Assembly (NCBI GenBank): GCA_910585265.1
Contig: CAJUCA010000001.1
Span: forward strand, 62,001-126,000
Length of the DNA: 64,000 nt
Direction of reading: 5' to 3'
DNA from: an uncultured Oscillospiraceae bacterium
Lineage (GTDB): Bacteria > Bacillota > Clostridia > Oscillospirales > Oscillospiraceae
A program made the translations under genes and the position numbers. Of this stretch, positions 8,502-17,461 are shown in pieces. The notes beneath the pieces are model-generated. The model saw only the letters and a list, made by a program, of their open reading frames with translations, was not told the origin of the DNA and searched no databases. Every line of letters begins with the position of its first letter. The stretch's first letter is position 1.

Positions 8502-9220
8502 AGCATCCCGGCCCCCTCTGCCGCCAAAAGCTCCCCCACCTCCAGGTCTATGGGGGTCGTCAGCTTGATGTTCCGCTCATCCCCCGGGGTGAGCACCACC
8601 TTCATCCCCAGCCGCTCCACGGCGGCGCAGTCATCGGTCACCGCCGCCCCATCGTCCAACGCCTTTTGAAGGGCCGCCCGGATCAGGGAGGCGTCGAACA
8701 CCTGGGGGGTCTGCACCGCGTACAGGGACGCCCGGTCCGGCGTCTGGGTGACGATCCCGTTTTCCGCAATCTTGATGGTGTCCTTCACCGGGACGGCGGG
8801 GGCCGCCGCGCCGTTCTTCGCGGCCTGGGCCACCGCGTCCTCGATCACCTGCACCGGGACGAAGGGCCGCGCCCCGTCATGTATGGCGATGAGCGGCGTA
8901 TCCTGCCGGGCCTCCAGCGTGCCCAGGCGGGCGGACTGGGTGCGGTTCTCCCCTCCCCGGATCACCTTGGACACCTTGGTGAGCTGGAACGACTGGCACA
9001 AACGGGCCACCTCGGGCACCAGCTCCTCCCGGGTGACCACCACCACCTCCGCGACGCTGGGGGCCTGCTGGAACGCCTCCACGCACCGCACCAGCACCGG
9101 AAGGCCCCCCACCTCCGCCAGCAGCTTGTCCAGCCCCATGCGGCTGGACGACCCGGCGGCCACAATCACGGCGGAGCAAAGTGCCTCCGGTTCCTTCTCT
9201 TTTCTGCGAAACAGGCCCAT
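8498..9220 (-). CDS. ispD: 2-C-methyl-D-erythritol 4-phosphate cytidylyltransferase
   Basis: Transfers CMP to methylerythritol phosphate, MEP pathway step 3. The 240-residue protein has the nucleotide-binding signature [15 protein letters not shown] near residue 18, then [18 protein letters not shown] and [10 protein letters not shown], all conserved in IspD. About 15 charged N-terminal residues ([13 protein letters not shown]) precede the core. The ATG at 9218-9220 follows AGGAGGGGGATTCTTG. The carD terminator lies just upstream, so a separate promoter is expected but was not clearly found. Confidence 0.95.
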   Translation of the reverse strand: MGLFRRKEKEPEALCSAVIVAAGSSSRMGLDKLLAEVGGLPVLVRCVEAFQQAPSVAEVVVVTREELVPEVARLCQSFQLTKVSKVIRGGENRTQSARLGTLEARQDTPLIAIHDGARPFVPVQVIEDAVAQAAKNGAAAPAVPVKDTIKIAENGIVTQTPDRASLYAVQTPQVFDASLIRAALQKALDDGAAVTDDCAAVERLGMKVVLTPGDERNIKLTTPIDLEVGELLAAEGAGML

Positions 9221-9240
9221 CAAGAATCCCCCTCCTGCGC

Positions 9241-9263
9241 AAAAAGGAGCCCTTCGGCTCCCC
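9241..9263 (-). terminator. Terminator after carD
   Basis: Stem GGAGCC / GGCTCC with a CTTC (minus strand GAAG) loop, followed on the minus strand by CTTTTTGCG. It sits between the carD stop and ispD. Confidence 0.8.
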
Positions 9264-9275
9264 TCCGCTTTCCGC

Positions 9276-9755
9276 TCAATGGCTCAGCACCATATCAATG
9301 TTTTCCTCCACCGTCTTATAGGGCAGGCTTTGGGCCAGCACCAGCTCGGAGATCAAAATCTGCTTGGCGGTGTGGAGCATCTTCCGCTCCCCGTTGGACA
9401 GGCCCCGCTGGTCCTCCCGGAGCAGAAGCCCCTTCACCACCCGGGCCACCTCCAGCAGATCCCCGCTTTTCAGCCGCACCATGTTCTCCCGGTAACGCCG
9501 GTTCCAGTTCTGGGTCATGTCTACCTCAATGCCCTCCATGGCGTCGATCAGGCTCTCCGCCTCCTGGCCCGACACCACGGGGCGCACGCCGATCTCCTGG
9601 GTATTCCCCGTGGGGATCATCACCGTCATGCTCCCCACCGACAGCTTGAGAAGGTAATAGTTCTCTACCTTCCCAGCCACCTTGCGCTGGACAATGGAAT
9701 CAATGACTCCGGCCCCGTGCATGGGATGCACCACCTTGTCTCCGATCTGGTACAC
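9276..9755 (-). CDS. carD: CarD/CdnL family transcription regulator
   Basis: CarD-type proteins bind the RNA polymerase beta subunit through an N-terminal RID domain and stabilise open complexes. The 159 residues begin YQIGDKVVHPMHGAGVIDSI, the RID start, and include YYLLKLSVGSMTVMIP. The C-terminal half is helical (LLREDQRGLSNGERKML, AKQILISELVLAQ), as in CdnL. The start is GTG after an AAAGGGGGCGAGAAG leader. It is monocistronic: its own promoter upstream and a terminator downstream. Confidence 0.93.
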   Translation of the reverse strand: MYQIGDKVVHPMHGAGVIDSIVQRKVAGKVENYYLLKLSVGSMTVMIPTGNTQEIGVRPVVSGQEAESLIDAMEGIEVDMTQNWNRRYRENMVRLKSGDLLEVARVVKGLLLREDQRGLSNGERKMLHTAKQILISELVLAQSLPYKTVEENIDMVLSH

Positions 9756-9795
9756 CTTCTCGCCCCCTTTAGCCTATGTATAATATCTCATAAGT

Positions 9796-9824
9796 AGTAT
9801 ACCCTTTTTAAATTGGCAATGCAA
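9796..9824 (-). promoter_or_regulatory. Sigma-A promoter of carD
   Basis: On the minus strand -35 TTGCAT (9819-9824), 17-bp spacer, -10 TATACT (9796-9801). A perfect 15-bp palindrome CCGGAAAATTTCCGG lies just upstream at 9844-9858 and could be an operator. Confidence 0.6.
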
Positions 9825-9864
9825 CCTTAAATTTGCAAAAATTCCGGAAAATTTCCGGTTCAAG

Positions 9865-9924
9865 CAGAAAAAACCAGGCCGCAGATGGGAAAATCCGCTT
9901 CCGCGGCCCCCTCCGCTGCCTGGT
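9865..9924 (-). terminator. Terminator after the HAD phosphatase gene
   Basis: Imperfect hairpin with outer arms ACCAGGC / GCCTGGT and inner G/C-rich pairing, followed on the minus strand by TTTTTTC. It lies just past the stop at 9948. Confidence 0.6.
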
Positions 9925-9947
9925 CCTCATGTATCTTTTCCAAAAAT

Positions 9948-10742
9948 TTACCCCGGAGGGAGCAGGCCGAAGTGCCGCAGGGCCTGGGACACCCCGCCCT
10001 CGTCCACCCCCGCCGTCACATAGTCCGCCAGCTCCTTCACAGGGGCCCCGGCGTTCCCCATGGCCACCGCCGTCCCCGCCAGCCGCAGCATGGGCATATC
10101 GTTCTCCCCGTCGCCGAAAGCCATAATCTCATCCCGGGCCAGCCCGTACCGCGCCATGGCCGCCTGGACGCCCACGTCCTTGCCGCCGTCTCCGGGCATG
10201 ATGTCCAGCCCCATGGGGTGCCAGCGGGTGTGGATGCAGTTTGGCATGGCGTCCAGAAAGGGCCGCTCCTCCTCCGGGGTCACGAAGGGCACGAATTGGT
10301 ACACCCGCCCGCTCAGCAGCTCCTCCAGCGGGCAGGCCGGGTAGGGCTCCGTATGTAAAAACTCGTAAAGCTCCCGCACCCGGCCGTTGATCTGGGTGAG
10401 CCAGCTCTCCCCGTTCCCCTCCAGCAGGGCGGATATGCCGGGGTTGGCCCTCATGACCTGATACGCGCCCCGCATATTCTCCAGATCAATGGGCCGGTCC
10501 CGGAAGGGGACGCCGTCCCCATCGCAGCAGAACTGCCCATTGATGGTCACGTAGCCGTCGAACCGCGCCCCCCGGAGCATCCCGGTGCGCTCCAGGTCCT
10601 GCAAGGCCCGCCCCGTGCTCAGGAAGGTTTTAATCCCCCGCTCCCGGAGGGCGGCTAAATCCGCCAGAAGCCCATCGGACAAAAATTTGGTCCGGTAGGA
10701 CACCAGCGTCCCGTCCACATCAAAAAACAACGCCTTGATCAT
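9948..10742 (-). CDS. Cof-type HAD-IIB family hydrolase
   Basis: A phosphatase of the haloacid dehalogenase superfamily acting on small phosphorylated metabolites; the substrate cannot be read from sequence. The 264 residues begin MIKALFFDVDGTLVSY (motif I, DxDGT), have LSTGRAL (motif II), a C2B-type cap in the middle, and GDGENDMPMLRLAG (motif IV) near residue 205. The ATG overlaps the recN stop by 4 bp, so it ends the nusB-to-recN operon in the place usually held by spoIVB or spo0A in spore formers. Confidence 0.88.
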   Translation of the reverse strand: MIKALFFDVDGTLVSYRTKFLSDGLLADLAALRERGIKTFLSTGRALQDLERTGMLRGARFDGYVTINGQFCCDGDGVPFRDRPIDLENMRGAYQVMRANPGISALLEGNGESWLTQINGRVRELYEFLHTEPYPACPLEELLSGRVYQFVPFVTPEEERPFLDAMPNCIHTRWHPMGLDIMPGDGGKDVGVQAAMARYGLARDEIMAFGDGENDMPMLRLAGTAVAMGNAGAPVKELADYVTAGVDEGGVSQALRHFGLLPPG

Positions 10743-12439
10743 CTCTTTTTCCCAGCCCTTTTCTTGAACTCGTCGGCGGCGGACAGCAGCTCCTCCGCCC
10801 CGTCCAGCATGACGGCGGTGACCTCCCCCCCGCTGAGCCGGGCCAGCTCCTCCCGGCGGCGGGGCCGGTCCAGCCGCTCCACTTCGGTGTAGGTGCGCCC
10901 GTCCCGCTCCCCCTTCTCCACGGAGAAGTGCACGTCCCCCATGGCGGCGATCTGGGGCAGGTGGGTGACGCACAGCACCTGCTTGGTGCCGGACACCTGG
11001 AACAGCTTCCGGGCCACCTTGCCCGCGGCGCGGCCGGACACTCCGGTGTCCACCTCGTCAAAGATCAGGGTGGTCACCTGCTCCGTCTCCGCCAGCACGT
11101 TCTTCAACGCCAGCATGATCCGGGACAGCTCGCCGCCGGAGGCGATCCGGTTGATGGGCTTCAAATCCTCCCCCACGTTGGCGGACATGAGGAAGCGCAC
11201 CGTGTCCATCCCGGTGGCGTCCATGCCGTCGGCGGCGTCCTTGGGGGCGAACTCCACCTGAAAGCGCACCTTGGGCATATCCAGCTCCTTCAGCTCCGAC
11301 TGGATCCGGGCGGACAGCCGCTCCGCCGCCGCCCGCCGCTGGGTGGAAAGGAGTTCCCCTTGCTCCCTCGCCAGGAGAAGGGCCTTGTCCAGCTCCTGGT
11401 CCAGACGGGCGATCCGGTCCTCGGAGAACTGGATGGCGTCCAGCTCGGCGCGGCACTTCTCCAGGTAGGCCAGCATCTCCGCCGTACTGCCGCCGTACTT
11501 CTTCTTCAGGCGGTACAGCTTGTCCAGCCGCTCCTCGATCTCGTCCAGCTCCCCTGGGTAAAAGTCCAGCGTCCCCCGGAGGTCCCGCACCAGCTCCGCC
11601 AGATCGTCCGCGTCGCACCGGATCTGTGCCGCACGCTCCGACAGCCCCTTCAGATCTCCGCTGTACCGCCCGCCCTGGGCCAGCCGGTTTTCCGCCTCCA
11701 TCAGCAGGGACACCGCCCCCGCCCCGTCGTCCCCCCCGGTGAGGGCCTGCCACGCCCCGTCCACCGCGTCGGTGAGCCGCTCGGCGTTGCGCAGTACGTC
11801 CCGCCGCTGGGACAGCTCCTCGTCCTCGCCCTCCTTCAGCTCCGCCCGCTCCAGCTCCTCGATCTGGTAGGTCAGCGTGTCGATCCGGCGAGCCTTTTCC
11901 GCGTCGTCCATCTGGAGCTCGTCCCGCTCCTGGCGCAGGGCGCGCACCTTCTCATAGGCCGCGCCGAAGGCCCCCCGCTGCTCCCCTGTGCCGCCGAAGC
12001 TGTCCAGGTAGTCCAGGTGGCACTCCTCGTCCAGCAGCTGCTGGCCGTCGTGCTGGCCGTGTATGTTCAGCAGCTGGCAGCCCAGCTCCCGCAGCTGGGT
12101 CACCAGCAGGGGCCGCCCGTTCACCCGGCACACGTTTTTCCCGTCCCCCTGGATGGCCCGCTCAATGAGCAGCTCCCCGTTCTCGTCCGGGGCAATCCCC
12201 TGCCGCTCAAACCACGCCAGGGCGGGCAGGTCCCGGAACACTGCCGACACACGGGCGGACTTCGCCCCGGTGCGGATGAGATCCCGGCTGGTGCGCTCCC
12301 CCATGATGGCACCGATGGCGTCGATAACGATGGATTTGCCCGCGCCCGTCTCGCCGGTGAGCACGTTGAAGCCCCGGTCAAAGGTGATGTCCGCCTCGGA
12401 GATCACCGCGATATTTTCAATGTGAAGCAAGGAGAGCAT
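10739..12439 (-). CDS. recN: DNA repair protein RecN
   Basis: RecN is an SMC-like ATPase that acts early at double-strand breaks. The 566 residues begin MLSLLHIENIAVISEADITF and carry Walker A TGETGAGKS at about residue 30. Two long coiled-coil stretches lie in the middle (for example ELQMDDAEKARRIDTLTYQI). The ABC signature ASGGELSRIMLALK and Walker B TLIFDEVDTGVSG follow, then VLCVTHLPQIAAMGD. The length is standard. It lies 13 bp after nadK with no argR between them. Confidence 0.96.
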   Translation of the reverse strand: MLSLLHIENIAVISEADITFDRGFNVLTGETGAGKSIVIDAIGAIMGERTSRDLIRTGAKSARVSAVFRDLPALAWFERQGIAPDENGELLIERAIQGDGKNVCRVNGRPLLVTQLRELGCQLLNIHGQHDGQQLLDEECHLDYLDSFGGTGEQRGAFGAAYEKVRALRQERDELQMDDAEKARRIDTLTYQIEELERAELKEGEDEELSQRRDVLRNAERLTDAVDGAWQALTGGDDGAGAVSLLMEAENRLAQGGRYSGDLKGLSERAAQIRCDADDLAELVRDLRGTLDFYPGELDEIEERLDKLYRLKKKYGGSTAEMLAYLEKCRAELDAIQFSEDRIARLDQELDKALLLAREQGELLSTQRRAAAERLSARIQSELKELDMPKVRFQVEFAPKDAADGMDATGMDTVRFLMSANVGEDLKPINRIASGGELSRIMLALKNVLAETEQVTTLIFDEVDTGVSGRAAGKVARKLFQVSGTKQVLCVTHLPQIAAMGDVHFSVEKGERDGRTYTEVERLDRPRRREELARLSGGEVTAVMLDGAEELLSAADEFKKRAGKKR

Positions 12440-12452
12440 CCTCGTATCCCCC

Positions 12453-13319
12453 TTACGCCTTCCCTAATTTCTGGTTGATCCGCTCATAGAAGCTCCGCCC
12501 GGTGAGCTTCACCAGCCGGGTCACCTGCCTGGAACGCCGGCACTCCACCCAGTCCCCCGGCTGTATCCGAAAGGCCCGCCCGCCGTCCACCGACAGGTAG
12601 GCGGTCTTTTTGCTCCCCGGAGCCACCCGCACCCCCACGGTCCGGGCACTGTCCAGCACGAAGGGCTTGGCGTGGAGGGAGTGGGCGCAGATGGGGGAGA
12701 TGATGATATTCTGGGCGGTAGGCTCCACAATCGGCCCCCCCGCCGCCATGGAGTAGGCGGTGGACCCGGTGGGGGTGGCCACCACCAGCCCGTCCCCGGA
12801 GAAGGACGAGATCACCACCCGGTCCCCCGTCACCTCCAGATCCAGCACCCGGGCCACCGCCCCCTTGGTGACCACCGCGTCGTTCAAAGCCGACTCGGTG
12901 AACACCGGGCGGCCCTCCCGCCGGACCGTCACGTCCAGCATCATCCGCCGCTCCACGCCGAACCGCCCCCCCGCCAGCCGGGACAGCAGGGACAGCTCGT
13001 TGTGCTCCAGCTCCGCCATGAAGCCGATGCTGCCCAGGTTCACCCCCAGCACCGGGACGTTCCGGGCGGTGGCCTCCCGGGCGGAGTGGAGGATGGTGCC
13101 GTCCCCGCCGAAGCACACCAGCACGTCCGCCCCCTCCAGCTCCTGGGCCAGCCTGCCCAGGGGCTGATCGGCGGGCAGCTCCAGGCGGCTGCCCTCGTCC
13201 AGCTCGAAGGGCAGGCAGATCACCGCCTCCACCCCGCTGCGCTCCAGCACCCGGCGGGCGAACTGGGCCGCCCGGAGGCCCCGGTCCCGGTACGGGTTGG
13301 GGCTAAGCACCACCTTCAT
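12453..13319 (-). CDS. nadK: NAD kinase
   Basis: Phosphorylates NAD to NADP. The 288 residues have the diagnostic FGGDGTILHSARE near residue 75 and TPTGSTAYSMAAGGP near residue 175. GSIGFMAEL and ISPICAHSLHAKPFVL complete the family pattern. The start ATG lies inside the end of tlyA (17-bp overlap), so translation is coupled. The neighbours tlyA and recN are the classical context. Confidence 0.95.
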   Translation of the reverse strand: MKVVLSPNPYRDRGLRAAQFARRVLERSGVEAVICLPFELDEGSRLELPADQPLGRLAQELEGADVLVCFGGDGTILHSAREATARNVPVLGVNLGSIGFMAELEHNELSLLSRLAGGRFGVERRMMLDVTVRREGRPVFTESALNDAVVTKGAVARVLDLEVTGDRVVISSFSGDGLVVATPTGSTAYSMAAGGPIVEPTAQNIIISPICAHSLHAKPFVLDSARTVGVRVAPGSKKTAYLSVDGGRAFRIQPGDWVECRRSRQVTRLVKLTGRSFYERINQKLGKA

Positions 13320-14130
13320 GTTGTTCCCCCTCCGCCTTCAGCGTCTCGTGGGACTGCCGCACCAGCTCGGGCAGGTCAAAGCTCCCGTCCTCCCCGGCCC
13401 CGGCCCGCAGATAGCCCAAATACTCAATATTTCCCTCCGGCCCCCGTATGGGTGAAAAGTCCAAACCCTTGACAGAAAAATCCGCCTGGGCCGCGTGGCG
13501 GAGGAACTGCTCCAGCACCTCCAGATGGACGGCGGGCTCCCGCACCACGCCCTTTTTTCCCACCTTCTCCCGGCCCGCCTCAAACTGGGGCTTCACCAGG
13601 GCAACCGTCTCGCCGCCCTCCTTCAGCAGAGGGCGCAGGGCTGGCAGGATCAGCCCCAGGGAGATGAAGGACACGTCAACGGAGGCGAAGTCCAGCGGCT
13701 CCGGTATGTGCTCCGCCGTGAGGTAGCGGGCATTGGTGCGCTCCAGGCACACCACCCGGGGGTCGTTCCGGATGGCCCAGGCCAGCTGGCCGTAGCCCAC
13801 GTCCACGGCGTACACCTTCACCGCTCCGTTTTTCAGCATACAGTCGGTGAACCCCCCGGTGGACGCGCCGATGTCGGCGGCGGTTTTCCCCGCCAGCGCA
13901 ATGGGGAAGGCCCCCATGGCCTTCTCCAGCTTCAGTCCGCCCCGGCTCACGTACCGCAGGGTCTGGCCCCGGATCTCCAGGGGCGTCCCCTCCTCCAGGG
14001 CCAGTCCGGCCTTGTCCAGCCGCCGCTCCCCGGAGTAGACCTGCCCCGCCATGATCACCGCTTGGGCCTTCTGACGGCTCTCCATCAGCCCCCGCTCCAC
14101 CAGGAGCACATCCAGCCGTTTCTTAGCCAC
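13303..14130 (-). CDS. tlyA: TlyA family rRNA 2'-O-methyltransferase
   Basis: Predicted SAM-dependent rRNA ribose methyltransferase, historically labelled hemolysin. The 275 residues have an N-terminal S4 RNA-binding domain (KKRLDVLLVERGLMESRQKA), then an FtsJ-like fold: AADIGASTGGFTDCML for SAM, VYAVDVGYGQLAW, and DFASVDVSFISLGLILPAL. The start is GTG (14128-14130), overlapping dxs by 8 bp. It sits between dxs and nadK, as in many Firmicutes. Confidence 0.93.
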   Translation of the reverse strand: MAKKRLDVLLVERGLMESRQKAQAVIMAGQVYSGERRLDKAGLALEEGTPLEIRGQTLRYVSRGGLKLEKAMGAFPIALAGKTAADIGASTGGFTDCMLKNGAVKVYAVDVGYGQLAWAIRNDPRVVCLERTNARYLTAEHIPEPLDFASVDVSFISLGLILPALRPLLKEGGETVALVKPQFEAGREKVGKKGVVREPAVHLEVLEQFLRHAAQADFSVKGLDFSPIRGPEGNIEYLGYLRAGAGEDGSFDLPELVRQSHETLKAEGEQHEGGA

Positions 14131-15958
14131 GGCCCATCACCTCCAACGTCCGGCGGGCGATGGACGCCCCGTCGATGCCGCACAGCTGCCGCAGTTCCGC
14201 CACGGTCCCGTGCTGGACAAAGCGGTCGCCCAGGTTCACCAGGGCCAGCTTCACCCCGGAAATCCCCCGCAGGGCAAATTCCGCCGCCACCCTGCGCCCC
14301 ACGCAGCCCGCGTCCACGCACTCCTCCGCCACTACCAGCCGCCCGGTTTTCTGGGCGCAGGCGGCCACGGTGTCCACGTCCAGGGGGGCGATGCTGTTCC
14401 ACTTCACCACCTGGGCGGACACCCCCCGCTCCGCCAGCAGCTCCGCCGCCGCCAGTGTCTCGTTGATCATGGTGCCATAGGCGGCCAGGGTCACATCCGT
14501 CCCCGGACGGATGACGCTGGCCCCCTCAATACCGCACAGGGCCCGGAACGTCCCCTCGCCCCCCTTGGGGTAGCGCACCGCCGCCGGGCCCCGGCACTTC
14601 TCCACCGCGTACCGCAGCATGGCCCGCAGCTCCTCGAAGCTGGCGGGACAGTAGATCTTCATCCCCGGCACCGTACTGAGATAGGCCGCGTCGAACACGC
14701 CGTGGTGAGTCTCGCCGTCCTCCCCGGACAGCCCCGCCCGGTCCACGCCCAGTACCACGTGCAGTCCCTGGATGGCCACGTCGTGGATCAGCATATCAAA
14801 GGCCCGCTGTAAAAAGGTGGAGTAAATCGCCGCCACGGGCACCGCCCGCTGCTTGGCCATCCCCGCGGCCATGGCTATGGCGTGGCCCTCCGCGATGCCC
14901 ACGTCAAAGAAGCGGTCCGGGTATTCCCTGGCAAAGCGGTCCAGCCCCGTGCCCCCCGGCATGGCGGCGGTCACCGCCGCCACGTCCTCCCGCTCCCCGG
15001 CAAGCTGGCACAGGGTGTCCCCAAACACTGAGGAGAAGGTCTCACCCCCCTCGTGGAGGGGCTTTCCGTCCTCGATCCGGAAGGGACCGATCCCGTGGAA
15101 GCGGTCCGGCTCCTGCTCCGCAGGTAGATAGCCTTTTCCCTTTACAGTCTTGATGTGGAGCAGGACAGGGCAGTTCAGCTCCTTGGCGTACCGCAGCAGG
15201 CGGGTGAGGTAGTTCACATCGTGCCCGTCCACCGGGCCCAGGTAAGTAAAGCCCATGTCCTCAAACATACTGCAATGGAGGACGGCGTTTTTCACCGCCT
15301 GCTTCGCCCGGTGGGTGAAGCGGTACAGCCCCCGCCCCGCAGCGGTGGCCCCGGTGACCTTCCGGTATACCTTTTTAAATTGGAGGTACTGGGGCTTCAG
15401 CCGCTGCTGGGCCAGGTGCCGGGCCACGCCTCCTACGTTCTTGGTGATGGACATCCCGTTGTCGTTGAGGATCACCACCAGCTGCTCCCCGCTCTGGCCC
15501 GCGTCGGAAAGGCCCTCATAGGCCAGCCCGCCCGTCATGGCCCCGTCCCCCAGCATGGCGAGAACGCAGTAATTTTCCCGGTTCACCGTCCTGGCCCGGG
15601 CCATCCCCAGGGCCACCGACACCGCGTTGGAGGCGTGGCCCGCGATGAACGCGTCCGCCCGGTGCTCCCTGGGCTTGGGGAAGCCGGACAGCCCCCCCAG
15701 CTTCCGCAGGGTGTCCATCCGCCCCCCCCGCTGGGTGAGGATTTTGTGGGCGTAGCACTGGTGGCCCACATCGAACACCAGCCGGTCCGTCTCCAGGTCG
15801 AACACCCGGTGGAGGGCCACCGTGGCCTCCACCACCCCCAGGCTGGAGGCCAGATGGCCCCCGGTTTTGGAAACGCTGTCCACAATCCGCTCCCGGAGCT
15901 GATCGCACAGCATCCGGGCCTGTAGATCGGTGATCTCATGGATTTGTTCCGGAATCAT
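14123..15958 (-). CDS. dxs: 1-deoxy-D-xylulose-5-phosphate synthase
   Basis: First enzyme of the MEP isoprenoid pathway; condenses pyruvate and glyceraldehyde 3-phosphate using thiamine diphosphate. The 611 residues include VFDVGHQCYAHKIL, the ThDP/Mg motif LGDGAMTGGLAYEGLSDAG, and the transketolase-like segments GIAEGHAIAMAAGMA, RAGLSGEDGETHHGVFD and AVRYPKGG. The length is normal. It lies in the operon with ispA, so prenyl precursor supply and elongation are co-expressed. Confidence 0.96.
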   Translation of the reverse strand: MIPEQIHEITDLQARMLCDQLRERIVDSVSKTGGHLASSLGVVEATVALHRVFDLETDRLVFDVGHQCYAHKILTQRGGRMDTLRKLGGLSGFPKPREHRADAFIAGHASNAVSVALGMARARTVNRENYCVLAMLGDGAMTGGLAYEGLSDAGQSGEQLVVILNDNGMSITKNVGGVARHLAQQRLKPQYLQFKKVYRKVTGATAAGRGLYRFTHRAKQAVKNAVLHCSMFEDMGFTYLGPVDGHDVNYLTRLLRYAKELNCPVLLHIKTVKGKGYLPAEQEPDRFHGIGPFRIEDGKPLHEGGETFSSVFGDTLCQLAGEREDVAAVTAAMPGGTGLDRFAREYPDRFFDVGIAEGHAIAMAAGMAKQRAVPVAAIYSTFLQRAFDMLIHDVAIQGLHVVLGVDRAGLSGEDGETHHGVFDAAYLSTVPGMKIYCPASFEELRAMLRYAVEKCRGPAAVRYPKGGEGTFRALCGIEGASVIRPGTDVTLAAYGTMINETLAAAELLAERGVSAQVVKWNSIAPLDVDTVAACAQKTGRLVVAEECVDAGCVGRRVAAEFALRGISGVKLALVNLGDRFVQHGTVAELRQLCGIDGASIARRTLEVMGRG

Positions 15959-15992
15959 GGACGCACCCCCTTTCTATCTCCATGCCAAATCG

Positions 15993-16430
15993 TCAAAGAA
16001 ACAACAGCTCGCCGAGCACGCCCACGGCCACGCCCAGCACCGCCCCCACTGCCACCTGGAGGGGCGTGTGGCCGATGAGCTCCTTGAGATCCTCCTCGAA
16101 GGTCTCCGGCCTGCCCTCGCCCAGGTTCCGCATGAGCTGGTTGAGCACCTTGGCCTGCTTCCCCGTCTCCAGCCGCACATGGGCGGCGTCATACATGACG
16201 ATGAACGCCAGCACCGCCGCCACGGCAAACACAGGGGAGTCAAGCCCGGTCTCAAAGGCTGCGGACACCGCGCAGGCGCACACCAACGCCGAGTGGGAGC
16301 TGGGCATACCGCCCCCGGTGGTCAGGTAGGTCAGGTCCAGCTTGCGGTACACCGCCCAGGCGATCAGCAGCTTCAGCACCTGGGCCGCCGCCCAGGCGGA
16401 CACCGCGATCAGCAGTATTTTGTTTGCCAT
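15993..16430 (-). CDS. Divergent PAP2 family protein (YuiD-like)
   Basis: A 145-residue membrane protein of the DUF212 family, related to acid phosphatases. It has four hydrophobic segments and the family core GGGMPSSHSALVCACA near residue 40, a remnant of the PAP2 SGHS motif, then SPVFAVAAVLAFIVMYDAAHVR. In this branch the activity is untested; a role in polyprenyl phosphate turnover would fit its position between ispA and dxs, but that is inference. Confidence 0.88.
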   Translation of the reverse strand: MANKILLIAVSAWAAAQVLKLLIAWAVYRKLDLTYLTTGGGMPSSHSALVCACAVSAAFETGLDSPVFAVAAVLAFIVMYDAAHVRLETGKQAKVLNQLMRNLGEGRPETFEEDLKELIGHTPLQVAVGAVLGVAVGVLGELLFL

Positions 16431-16570
16431 TGGCCCCGCCTCCTGTCTGTTTTCAAGCCTGCCATCTCCCGGATGGACAGAGCCTGCCCGCCGGAAAGGG
16501 CACAGCTCCGTGGAGCTACTTTGCGCACTTCAGAAAATTTCATTCGCGCGGTGGGAAATGCTTTGCGCAT
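16409..16570 (-). CDS. Possible small basic ORF downstream of ispA
   Basis: A 53-codon frame begins with an ATG 6 bp after the ispA stop and overlaps the PAP2 gene start by 22 bp. The peptide is basic (begins MRKAFPTARMKFSEVRK, ends DRRRGQWQTKYC). The underlying DNA holds a direct repeat CTTTGCGCA at 16519-16527 and 16561-16569 and a small hairpin AGCTCC/GGAGCT at 16505-16518. No good Shine-Dalgarno is seen. It may be a real small protein, a repeat, or chance; I do not recognise it. Confidence 0.2.
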   Translation of the reverse strand: MRKAFPTARMKFSEVRKVAPRSCALSGGQALSIREMAGLKTDRRRGQWQTKYC

Positions 16571-16576
16571 GGCTTC

Positions 16577-17461
16577 CTAATGCGTCCGCACCGCCAGCGA
16601 CCGGGCCAGCTCACACAGGAAGCCCGTGTCCTGGAACACGCCCTCCAAGCTCTCCTGAGCCAGCCGGGTGTGCTCCGCCACCAAACGCCCGCACTCCTCC
16701 AGTCCGTACAGGGAGGCGAAGGTGGTCTTATCGTTGTCCGCGTCGGAGCCGATGGGCTTGCCCAGCTCCTCCGCGGTGGAGGCCACGTCCAGCATATCGT
16801 CCCGGATCTGGAAGGCCAGCCCCAGCTCCCGGGCGTACCGCTCCGCCGCCGCCCACTGTTCCGCCGAAGGCTCCACCGGGGAGGCGGTCAGCCCCAGCAG
16901 GCACGCCGCCTCCAGCAGGGCGGAGGTTTTCCAACGGTGGATCTGGGTGAGCCGTTCCTCGTCCAGCGTCTTCCCCTCGTCCACAATGTCCAGGTATTGG
17001 CCCCCGCACATTCCCGCCGCTCCCGCCGCCTTCGCCAGCACCGCGCAGGCCCTCCCGTTGGCCGCCGGGGAAGTTCTTGATGAGGACGCCAGCCGCTCAA
17101 AGGCCGCCGCCTGGAGGGCGTCCCCCGCCAGCAGGGCCAGCCATTCGCCGTATTTCACGTGGCAGGTGGGCTTTCCCCGGCGCAGGTTATCATCGTCCAT
17201 GCAGGGCAGGTCATCGTGGATTAGAGAATAGGTGTGAAGCATTTCCACTCCACAGGCGTAATCCAACGCCGGCTCCATCTCGCCGCACAACGCCTGGCAG
17301 AATTTCAGCGTCAGCACAGGCCGCACCCGCTTGCCTCCCGCCAGCAGGCTGTACCGCATGGCGTCCAGCAGCTCCCCCTGGGGGCACTCCGTCCGGAAGC
17401 TGTCCGCCAGCTTCCCCTCCACCACGGACAGCGCAGCCTCATATTCCGCCCGGTAGTCCAT
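16577..17461 (-). CDS. ispA: Polyprenyl synthetase (farnesyl diphosphate synthase type)
   Basis: Elongates isoprenyl diphosphates from IPP and DMAPP. The 294 residues carry the first aspartate-rich motif LIHDDLPCMDDDNLRRGKPT near residue 82 and the second motif FQIRDDMLDV near residue 225. KTSALLEAACLLG is also typical. The pattern fits short-chain (C15) enzymes; exact chain length is not certain. The ATG overlaps the xseB stop by one base (TGATG). Confidence 0.93.
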   Translation of the reverse strand: MDYRAEYEAALSVVEGKLADSFRTECPQGELLDAMRYSLLAGGKRVRPVLTLKFCQALCGEMEPALDYACGVEMLHTYSLIHDDLPCMDDDNLRRGKPTCHVKYGEWLALLAGDALQAAAFERLASSSRTSPAANGRACAVLAKAAGAAGMCGGQYLDIVDEGKTLDEERLTQIHRWKTSALLEAACLLGLTASPVEPSAEQWAAAERYARELGLAFQIRDDMLDVASTAEELGKPIGSDADNDKTTFASLYGLEECGRLVAEHTRLAQESLEGVFQDTGFLCELARSLAVRTH

